This document shows, one piece after another, positions 36,201-48,200 of a stretch of 64,000 nt of DNA. Positions within the stretch are counted from its first letter, which is position 1, and each line of letters starts with the position of its first letter. A program made the translations under genes and the position numbers. Source of the DNA: Tubulanus polymorphus. Its lineage: Eukaryota > Nemertea > Palaeonemertea > Tubulaniformes > Tubulanidae. Under the pieces are notes generated by a model, which saw only the letters and a list, made by a program, of their open reading frames with translations, was not told the origin of the DNA and did not search any database. Location: positions 2,078,072 to 2,142,071 of the forward strand of contig NC_134034.1 of the NCBI RefSeq assembly GCF_964204645.1. Reading direction: 5' to 3'.

Positions 36201-39200
36201 GGCTAATTAATACCATAAAGTGCTGAAGATAATTTGAAAATTCTGAAAAATTCCACCCTAGTGTATTGAATAACGGGAATATCACTATTGTGCGTCTACA
36301 TCCTGGCGCGGTGTATCGTTAGTTACTAATATTTCACTGTGTTTGACAGGTGCTGCCATCTTTCACGAGAGATGATTAGTAATTACTAATTAGATCAATA
36401 CACCGCAGTGCGGTGTACTAGCAAAATCCATCACTGATTCGTACACCGCACTGCGGTGTAGACGCACTGAAAGGGTTAAGAGTAGTAGGCAAAAATTCCA
36501 TTTTAACTGAGAGAGATTAACTTCGAAATATCTGAACAATTTTCTGGGACACGCTGTTTAATATATGAATAATTTACCTTTTCGATTGGTTCAATAGCGA
36601 AGTCGTTGAATAGATACCACTGCGAACAGGTGACGCCCTCTTTCATCCGGTGATAACTGTCGCCTACGTGCACGTGACTCACGAGATTGCCGCCCGATTT
36701 CGGGTCCTGTATGTGACCGACGGTTCCGTATAGGTCGTAGTAGCAGACGCGCTCCGACGCGTCCGTCTGTTTCTCATCCTAGGAAAAATATACGCTATCA
36801 ATCGGCGGGCAGAAGACACTCTAGAATTCATGATATCATAAGGTGATTTAAAGGGGCAGCCATCTTTTCTGAGAAGGGGCTGTAGATCAAATCATTGGTA
36901 AGCGTGATTTTTATGATGTCATATGGGGATTCATGGAGACATAATATCTGAAAAAGTCGACATATCAAACTAACTTTTAATCTCATGATGTCATAATTGT
37001 ATCTATGTTGGCAGAAGCTGATGATGTCATAGGGGGATTTATGGAGGTAGGCATCTTTTCTAGAAAGGTCTACAGATCAAATCACTAGCATGTTGATCAA
37101 TGACGTCATAGGGGGATTTATGGAGGCAGACATCTTTTCCGGGAAGGGTCTTAAATTTGATGATGTCATAGGGGGATTAAGGTAGAAAGGCATATATCCT
37201 GTGAGTGTTTGCAGTTTTTTATATCGACTCACCAGTTCACTCGGTCGATTGACAATTTTCAGTTGTCCGTCCTCGAGTTGTATGACCTTGATACCGTACG
37301 GGACCCACGCCGGGTAGTTCGGCTCGTCGCACGGAGGAGTGTGCGGACACTCGCGCGAGTACAAACCATCGGCGCTGAAATCAAAACACGTACGATGCAA
37401 ATTTTCACGAGCTGCCGGAAACGCCATCGATTTCGCATCAGGGTCGAACAAAGCGAGCTGTGCCACCAGATGGCGTGACTCGCAGTGTGCTCAAAATTGT
37501 ATAATCGAAGTTCGGACGACCAAGTTACTACTAGCAACACCGGGTGGATCTCCACTTGCCACAAGTGGAATCCTCTATCGCCACAGTAGTACATGTCCTA
37601 CTGCACACTAGTGACACCTGGTGGATCCTCACTCGCCACAAGTGGAATCCTCTATCGCCGCAGTAGTTGATGTCCTACTGCACACTAGTGACACCTGGTG
37701 GATCCTCACTCGCCACAAGTAGAATCCTCTATCGCCACAGTAGTACATGTCCTACTGCACACTAGCGACACCTGGTGGATCCTCACTCGCCATAAGTGGA
37801 AACCTCTATCGCCACAGTAGCACATGTCCTACTGCACACTAGCTACACCTGGTGGATCCTCACTAGCCAAAAGTGAGATCTTCTAGCTGCAGTAGTACAT
37901 GTCCTACTGCACACTAGCTACACCTGGTGGATCCTCACTCGCCACGAGCGGAATCCTCTATTGCTGCAGTAGTTGGTGTCTGACTGCACACTAGCGACAC
38001 CTAGTGGATCCTCACTTGCCAAAAGTGAGATCTTCTAGCTGCAGTAGTACATGTCCTACTGCACACCAGAGACACCTGGTGAATCCTCCCGCAGTAGTAA
38101 CGATACTCACCCGGGATGACTGAATTTACAATCTTTACGTGTACACGCGGCTCCGTATCGACACGGCCTCAAATTCATCATACATGGACTGTCGGGTTTC
38201 ACGTTACCGGCGTTCTGCTTCTTCAGAGTCTACAAAATATCATCAACATTTTCATTTTACAGATAATACCGTATTAACCCTTTAACAGCGACGCGCAATA
38301 CGATCCGTTCCATTCGGAGTCGAACTGGAGCCACCCACTGGAGATACGTAGTGGTTAATCTGAACCACGTGATTTGGATATTCTTAGGGCCGGCCATCCG
38401 CTACGGAAAGGGTTGGATTCGCAGATTCTCGGAGTTCTGGATTTTCGTGAAACGTTTTGAAAATTTGCTTACATCTTGTTGTATTCGCCAGAATTCCAAA
38501 TCTTTCGTGTTGTCCAAGTTACAGTTGATGACAATCATGTCCGGCAACTTTCGAATGCTTTTCGTCTGGGTCTGAAACGGAAAATGATAAGTTCATGATC
38601 AGTAGAATCTTAGATACTGCCCGGAAAATGTCTCAAACCGCATACAAAGGGTTAATTTGAAACAGGATCTTAGATACCGGCCGGAAAATGTCTCAAACCG
38701 CATACAGAGGGTTAATTTGAAACAGGATCTTAGATACCGGCCGGAAAATGTCTCAAACCGCATACAAAGGGTTAATTTGAAACAGGATCTTAGATACCGG
38801 CCCGGAAAATGTCTCAAACCGCATACAAAGGGTTAATTTGAAACAGGATCTTAGATACCGGCCAGACGAACACATCGCAAACAACATGCAAAGGGTTAAT
38901 GAAATGTTTTGCGCAGTGAATACTAACGTGAGGTTGGTATCTATTACACGTATTACACCAGCCCTGCGTCGTCTGCTCGCTGCATATACTACTCTGTAAG
39001 ACATCGGAGAACGAATACTGACGAGGTTGCTTCTCCTGTCCTGAAACATCGATAAACAAAACATCTTGTTACTACGCGATTACCGCGACCTCCTCGGTGA
39101 ATACGTTATCCGAAGAGTCAGTTACTCGCAACCGTAGAATCGAGACTGGAATCATGACGACTTTCTCATCGTCGATGGACTTTGCTAGTACATCGTATCG

Positions 39201-42200
39201 CGGTGTATCCATGTTATTAGTTTTTTTAACTCCATTGAAAGATAGCAGCACTTGTAGCATGGAAATTACTAATTTTTTAATGAAATTTTCAAATCTTCTC
39301 CGGCACTTTTGGGTATTAATTTTAATCTCTATTGAAAGATGGCAGCACTTATCAAAACATTTTAATACGCAGTAACTAACAATACGCCGCGCTTAAGCAC
39401 TGTGTCTCCTCTATACAATGCACTGGGGTGAAATTTTTCAAAATTTTTAAATCATCTCCAGCACTTTTGGGTATTAATTTTCATCTCTATTGAAAGATGG
39501 CAGCACGTGTCAAAACATTTCAATACGTAGTAACTAACAATACGTCGCGCTTAAGCACTGTGTGCCCATTATACTATGCACTGGGGTGGAATTTTTCATA
39601 ATTTCAAAATCATCTCCAGCACTTTCGGGTATTAATCAGTCAGCACTGAAAGGGTTATTTGAGTTTAGGTTCGACTGAATTCATCGAGCACGTACCTTGC
39701 GGTAGACAATCAGGGTACGACATATTCATCGATAAGGTCACCGAGTTTCTTTCCGTCTCCAGACTACAGCGACATTTAAACTTATTCACAGTTTCCATAC
39801 AGAACAGTTTCTCCGGCATCAATAACCTCCTGGAACATGATATAATACATATAAACAAGAAAGTTGGTTGGGATTCAGTTTACGCACGTAGGCCGCTGTT
39901 ATAATTTGAAATTAAGAGCGGTCTATAAACCGGCCGCCTGTAGGTTAACTAGTCTAACCCGCCCCGAGATGTTAGATGAAATTTCGAACTGGCCTGAAAT
40001 ATTTGGCCCTCAGGATCTAAGTAAACGTATCACATACTTTTTCAGGTTGTCGAATTTCGAGCCTTCGACCGGTATTACCGGGGCTGGTTGCGTGGCTGCG
40101 GCTGCGTCAGACGGTTTCTCATCTTCTTTCTTATCGTCTTCCCCCTCAGTCGCAGCAGCGGCGACGGCACCGCCTTCGTTCTTCTCTTTCTCAGCTGCGG
40201 CTACTGCGTCCTGTTCTTCAGCCTCCTCCTCTTTTAAAGCCGTCATACACTCCTAGAAATACGCGAATTCATCGAAATCGTTTACTGTCTCTCAACTCGA
40301 TGGTCGAGCACCGTACGTAATAATAACGCCTAAATATAATAACATTGGCTTGAACGTGTAACCTGTTTTTCATCATATGCTTTTCGGTTTGAAAGTTCAG
40401 TCAACCCCCGATCATACGGCCCACATCGGTGCAGAACGATTTTGGCGGTATAGAGACTGCGGCGGTATATCGGCGGGTGTTTCGCTATGTTTTTGTATTG
40501 AGATGTACATTGAGAAAACCTGGCGGTAGGCGGCGGTGTATGGGAAGGTTGTATATTGGGGGGTTGACTGTAATTCTATCGAATGTCCTTGAAATGAAAG
40601 CTCATTGAAAGATACACCGTCTAATAAATGAAATTAGCTTCAACACCGCACTAACATATAGCCTCAGACTGATAAGGGTTAAGTGCTAATCAAGAGTCTT
40701 CCTGATTATTCATCGTAGACAATCATGAATGCAGATTGATCAACTCGGTGAAATATTCTCAGCAATCTCAACGCTATACCGAGTTCCCTGCTTCTAAACT
40801 CGGAGAAATATTCACAGCAATCTCAACGCTATACCGAGTTCCCTGATTCTCAAATCGGTGAAATATTTACAGCAGTCTAAACACGACCGAGTTTCCTGCT
40901 TCTTAACTCGGTGAAATATTTACAGCCATCCCCCGGAAATCCTCACCCCAAGTTTCAGGAATATCCACAACGACAGACGCGCGCCGAAACGGAGTCTTAC
41001 CGAATGAATTTGCTGCAGTATGAACCGGTTCCAGCTCTGTATCAATCGCGGGTAATTCACTTTGCCCGTCTGCTCGTCGGTCTCGCTCAACACTAAACCG
41101 AGGCCGGACACTTCCGGAATCGTACGGAACGCACGCAGAAAATTATTCGCCTGAAAATTAAAATAACACGAGAGGTTTGTTAGAAGTTTGCAGTGAAAAT
41201 CCAGACATCGAAGTTGAAAATTGATAATGGATTGATTTTGGCTTAAAAACCGACTGCTGGTCGTTTCATCTGGTGCGATGCGCAGTACGCGAACACGCTG
41301 GTGCACGTACCTGACAGGTTTGTCCTTTCTGTTTGTCGAGCATGTGGAACAAAAATCCCAGCTCGCAACTGATGCACGACTCTTTCTGACACAGGTGCGA
41401 CAACAAGGCAACGCGCAACGGCTCAATGAAATACAACATCTGAAATAGGTTCGCGATCATTTCGATTAACGATTTATAAGGCAAAAAAAAATTGATACCT
41501 TGTTTCTCCGCTCTGCTGAGCTTAAATGTCGACCCGGCCGGCTGCCTATCTACCCTATACATTACTTTTTTTAAAATCGTGATCAATTTTACCATAACAG
41601 ACCCGGCCGCTATAGAAATGATCTGTTTATAAATTTTATCATATTTTACAAAAATGACCCGGCCGCTGCGGAGAAACAAGGTATCATTTTTGTTTAGCCT
41701 AAATCTTGGATTGATAATCTACCCCAGTGCGTTGAATAACCACCGACAAAGTATTTTCATAATGATTTTTATCAAAATGTGTAGTGACTATGAACAATGC
41801 CTTGTCTGGACAGTGACATCTATCTGCTGTCGTCAAATTTATACGACAATTAGGCATATAGCATTAAATTTCAAATAGAAGGACAATTTTTTTCTATTTC
41901 GGGACAATGTTCTGATTGTCTAAAACCTTTTCCATAGCTATAGAGACAAAGAAAACAAAATTTCTGTTGTTTTTCAAAGGCCTGGAAAAATATTCCCATT
42001 TCCCAAATCCCTACTGGGCTCGGTTTCATAGATGCTGAAGAAAAATTGTCCCTAGGAACATTTTGAAATTTTGCCAGTTATTACCATGGGGTGGGTTTCA
42101 TAGATGTGGAAGAAAAATAGTCCCTGGGAAAATTTTGAAATTCGTCAGTTATAACCATGGTTTCTCATTATTACGATGGTGGTTGTCACCCAAATTGAGG

Positions 42201-45200
42201 ATTTACCCCTAGGGATAACTTAGATACCCAGTCTATGAAACCAGGCCCTGGTTTCTCATTGCCACTATTATGGTACTTGTCACCGAGATTGAGGGATCTA
42301 CCCCTAGGGATAATAACAGTGTGATCATCAGTCTATGAAACCGGGCCCTGGTGAAGACACAACCCTAGGTGAAGCATTGAAGCAATGGCGAGTATTTCGA
42401 AACAGAAATCCATAATTACCTGTAACATAGCATTACAGTAAGCGTTGGGAATATGAGTCTCTAAACCGGCGAAGTTCGTCTTGTTGTAGTGTCGGAAATC
42501 GAAATCTTCCAGTCCCAATTTCGAGTATTTGATCTCGACTTTACGATAGTGTTTCGGCACTATTATAAACGGATCATCGCCTTCAAAAAGATACCAGTAT
42601 TTACTTTTCAGTCCAGGTATAGCAGCGAGTATCGTTCAAGATAGTTATTCACAGAACTCTAAGTCACGGGGATAGTTACAATAAAGAGTGTTTACAGTAG
42701 TAAGGCTAGGGCAAAAGTAAGCACTTTTTGATTATACGTAAAAGTAAACACTTTCTGAGGCAAAACTGACACTATTCTTATCACTTAAGATCGTGGCCCT
42801 TGTCCTCGTTATTTCGTTTATACAGGCATTAACATTGGCCAAACACATAAATGTCCGAAAAAATAATTTAGGATACCGAAAGTCCAAAGTAAGAGCGTTG
42901 TAAGAACTTCGACAGCAATTTTGGTGCAAGATCAGCACTTTTTAAGGGCCTTACCAAGTTTTCTCGATAGAAAGCACTTCTAAGCACTTGTTATGAAACC
43001 TTCAGGACCCAGTTCCACAGTTGTGAGTTAGAGTTAACTCTGAGTTAAAGTTAGTTCATTTTCAATGTTTTAACCCAGGGTCAAATCTTAACTCAGAACT
43101 GTGGAACTGGACCCAGAACTTTAAAAATATTTTCAGACATTGTTTTTGAGGCACAAGGGGGCAGCCCCGTATTTAGGGGACAAGGCGAAATCGAGTATGT
43201 ATCAGGGATGATTGACAGCTGCTAATGTGTCAGGAATCACGATCGACCGGTGAAAGGGGCGGAGTATTCGAATGAATTAAATTACCTCTTCCCGACGGAG
43301 AGTCGGGCACCGTGCGTTTTTTGTTGCCTTTCGAATCATTTGATTTCAGTTGATACGGGACCTCGTTGCGGTGTCTGGTGCCGGGGTTCGGGGCGTAACC
43401 CACGTTCTGCGTATACTTTACTGTACGCAGGATTTCGGGATCAACTGCTTGAGGACGTCTGCAATGGAACATCACGCCGAATCATCTAAACATATTCTTT
43501 ACTTACATATTTCATTATTCCGACAATTTACCTAAGGCAACTGATTCACACCGGCTACCTTCCTAACATTTATAAATTCCAGGGATTAAAACGGCCCATA
43601 TTGAAAAAAGAATTTTTTGGGAAACAAAAATCAGTAACTCTTAGCCAATAAACTTACTTTCTTTTGGTCAAAATGTTAATAGTTTGGGCCTGAATTATAC
43701 ACTATATGTTTTTGACAAACCGAAGAAAAATCGCCGCAGCAATAAAACCAGAACCCGTCAAAATCGGCCGCGGCAATCGAAAAATTGCTTCCAACGCGCT
43801 CGTCAAGAGATTTCCAGGTCAATGGCCACGCCCGAGATTCATTATTGCTGCAGGCTGAGGGGGGATTCGTTATCATCAGTTACACTACAGGGGCCGGTTT
43901 CATAGTCGAGACTTAAGTCCAAAAGTGGTCTTAAATCTTAAGACTGGTCTTAAGCTGTTAGATTAGCTACATATCTAAAAGAGTCTTAGACTAGTCTTGA
44001 GACTAAGTCACGACTATGGAACCGGCCCCAGTATTCCGGGTAAGATGAGACCGATGAATGTATACCTATCACGCTAGCGTTTAGCGGACGGTGTCACGGA
44101 ATCGTCGTTACCTGTAGGTTTTTTCGAGAAGGTAATCGGGCATGTCAGAGAGTAGTTTCCCTTGCGTCGGGTACTGCATCGGCACCAGCGAGTATGGAGT
44201 TACTTCGTCGTTAATGTGCAACGCTTGCAACGACTCCACCTAAAATACGCGTAGAGTGAGAGATCATGGTTCTGGGTCCAGTTCCACAGTTGTGAGTTAA
44301 AGATTTAACTCTGAGTTAACTCATTGAAAATGAACTAACTTTAAAACTCTAACTCACAACTGTGGAACTGGGTCATGGTTCCTACAGGGTCCAGTACCAC
44401 GGTTGCGAGTTAACTCATTGAAAATGAACTAACTTTAAAACTCTAACTCACAACTGTGGAACTGGGACCAGTTCCACAGTTGTGAGTTACGATTTAAAAT
44501 TAAGCTGTATAAACCCGAGAGTCCCATGCACACTGACACTAACTCATTGGAAATCAACTAACTTTAATTCTAACTGTGGAACTGGGTCCAGATCGGTAAT
44601 TGTTTTTTTTAGGTAATGCTAACCTAAATTTTCGAAGTCAATTATTATCAGTCACGCTATTTCGTTGACAGTTTCAGATTTTAACCCCTTGTTCGCTTCC
44701 TCCTATTTTTCGGTCGAAGATTCACCCCCCAATGCCCGCTGCACCCGAACTACCCAACTTACCGGATCGGCGAATGTTGTATCCCTCGAATACGTGTTGA
44801 ACACATTTTCTTCGTGACTTTGAGCAAACAGATGCAGAAAACCTACGTACGAAAACAAAATAAGCATCGATTCGAAAAACATTTTAAGATTCAAAAGTCG
44901 ATTCAATTGTCGATACGAAATGAGCGTATTCGAATTTGAACTAACTTTCGTGATCTTTAATATCATATCATTATACAAGCGAAATATATGAATGTTATTT
45001 TTCGAGGCGCCGACAAACTTTCAACACGGTCCCTACGGATCGGTTATCTCTGCATATAAGGAGTTTCCGAGGAATTTTAATAAAATTAGTTTCAAATTGA
45101 GAAGAGCGTCTGCATCACTTTCATATCCGAACACTCCTCGGGACCTAAATCTGTTTAACTTGTTCGGTGACTTTGTTAGCCAATTTTTATACCTAAAATC

Positions 45201-48200
45201 GTTTTCTAATTCGGTGAGCGTCTAATTGGGGAAAATTACAAATCCTGGTCTCAACTCTACCGACCGTAGTCTACAGGGGCCTTAAGTCCAAAAGTGGTCT
45301 TAAGTTGTTAGATTAGCGATAGAACTAAGTTGGTCTTAGACTGGTCTTAAGTCTTAAGCCATGAATACGCAACTGGCCCCTGTACAACTATGTACAAACT
45401 AGACGAAAATTTCATCTCAAAATTTCAAGGAGTTTTAAAGGAGTTTCAAGCACATTCAAATATCAACAAGGAGTCGTTGGGACCCGGTTTCGAGTTCTTT
45501 TTTTTTCGTTCGAACGACTCACCTCCCGAATCGCCGAATCCGAGGGCCTGATAACTGGTCGACACGTCGCACGCCATGATCATAGCGCCCTCTGTGTGCA
45601 CCTGATATAAACATAGTTGAGGATTCGATACGGACGCCGTGTCCATCAACTGGAACTGACCGGCCTAGAAAATAAAAATTCAACGGAAAATTACGTTAAA
45701 TGGAATCATTTACTCAGAAACAAGGGTAGAATTACCCGCCACCTAAACCGCAGTAACATACAAGAGTCTACTGTATTTCACAAACACGTAGTGTTTTGAA
45801 CCCCTTTTTTTTTCTTTCTAAAGACTGACCTGTGACACGACGGCTATGCGGTTCGGATATTCCGAAATGAATCTGATGAACATCGGATCTATCGAGGCTT
45901 GTAACGGCGCCACGGCCCTCATCACTCGCAAATCATAAACCTTCATGTAACGATCCATAGTTAAACTGCCCATCCTAGAAATAAAACAATCGAAATCACA
46001 AAATAACACCGGAAAATCCTGACGCTAGCGTCTAGCAGAACATACTGTGGCAATAGAGGATTCCACTTGCAGCGAGTGAGGATCCACCAGGTGTCGCTAG
46101 TGTGCAGTAGGACATCAACTACTGCGGCAATAGAGGATTTCACTTGTAGCGAATGAGTATCCACCAGGTGTAGCTAGTGTGCAGTGGGTCATCAACTACT
46201 GCAGCAATAGAGGATTCCACTTGTGACAAGTGAGGATCCACCAGGTGTAGCTAGTGTGCAGTAGGATATCAACTTCTGTGGCTATAGAGGATTCCACTTG
46301 TGGCAAGTGAGGATCCACCAGGTGTCGCTAGTGTACAATAGGATATCAAATACTGCGGCAATAGAAAATTTTGCTTGTGGTGTGGATCCACCAGGTGTGA
46401 CTAGCGTGCACTAGGACATTTACTTATGCGACAAAAGAGGATTCCACTTGTGTCAAGTGAGAATCCACTAAGTGTCGCTAGTGGGCAGCAGGACATTAAC
46501 GCCATCTGGTCACGTGTCATATCTATCGAAATAACCCCAACGCTGAGGGGCCGGTTGCTCAAGGGTTGGTTAAACATAACCGACGGATAAATACGATAGT
46601 AACAACGAACTTATAACCGTCACTACGTCAACTATCCACCGGTTACCTCTTGATCGACTTTTCAGCAACTGCGACCGCAGAATGTTAGAGCGAAGTGTTC
46701 AGTTAATTTACCTGTTCGAGAATCCGCATGTAACGAGTAAGTTATCCCTGACGTCGAAATCGGACAGCGTTCCGTTGTGCGCGTCGAGAACGTGTTCAGC
46801 TTTCAGTGTGTTCGGATCCCTCAGTGTCACCTGTCACATCAAAAACGCATTACTACATTTTGTCAACACACAGGGGCGGGGAGCTGCTCGATCTTAGAAT
46901 TCCCTGATTTCCACAGAAATGCCCAGATTCCCTGATTTCCCTGCAGGGAATTTGAATTTCGAAATTTTCTTATTCGATTAGAAACTCTAAACCCTTTCAG
47001 TGCGGTGTATCAATTGGTGAAACACCGCTATAAAAACAGGTTAACAGGTTGCGATTAAAAGGTTCGCTTGCAATTCTTCAATTTTCTTCAAATAGCAATT
47101 TTCTCATTCGATTAGAAACTCTAAACCCTTTCAGTGCGGTGTATTAATTGGCGAATGACTTTGCTCTAATACACCGCATCGCCGTGTATTTTCGTTTTGT
47201 CCACTGACCTTTCCGCTGGTGTCTCCGGCGCAGATATATCGATTAGAATAACGCAAGATCGCACATCCGTGTTCACCAACTTCCATCTACAAACGACGAC
47301 GAAGCAATTTAGAAGAATTATTTTGACAAAAAAAAAAAATCGCTAAAAACCAGCTGTTGCTAATCAAATTCTCATAATTTAATCAAAAGTATTTTCCAAG
47401 AAATGTCTAAAATCTTTATGAGCTCTAGACAATCTAAATCTTTAAAAGTCTCCCATAATCGATTTGTAACTTTAACATCTTAAGTCCCGCCATCTGGTGG
47501 ACACGAACTGAATTAGCGTACAATCCCCATACGACTAAACTCATCCTCGTAAAAAACCGACTTTCCTACGGTTAGAAATGATATTTTGGAATCGGAGGGT
47601 TTTTTGAGAGGGTGTCGAGGGGTGACGGGGACCCTGCCATTATTCTACAGATCGTGTTCAGACTCTCATCGCCGAAATACGCACCAGTCTTAATCTTCTG
47701 CCTTGGTTGAAATCGAATTCGATTACCGTTTTCTGGTGACCGGCGATTAACAAGGAGGTCGGGCTGTTCTGTAACATACATTGCATATTCTGCAGATTTT
47801 CATCTCTGAAACACAAAAAAAAAAACTGAGTTTCCTCAACCCCTTGATTCACTATGCACAAAATAGTTATTTTGGTTTGAGGTTCCTTTTCCCCCTAAAA
47901 CCACCGAGGCCAGTTGCTCAAAAGTTGGTTAGAGTTAACCAATGGATAGTTCATATGATGACAATTGAAATTTCATTATTACTATGGTATTTAACGGCCG
48001 GTTATCTTAAACCAACTTTTCAGCAACTGGCCCCTGAACGCCAATCAAGGCATCGTTAGCAGGTTTGAGGTTTCTTGTTCCCCTCAACCCACTGAGTGCC
48101 ACAAAGGGTATTTTCAGCAAGTTTTAGAGGTGTCTTGTTCCTCGCGACCGATCGGTGAGATTACGTACGTGTAGGAATATTGAGAGTTGCCGAATCTCGC

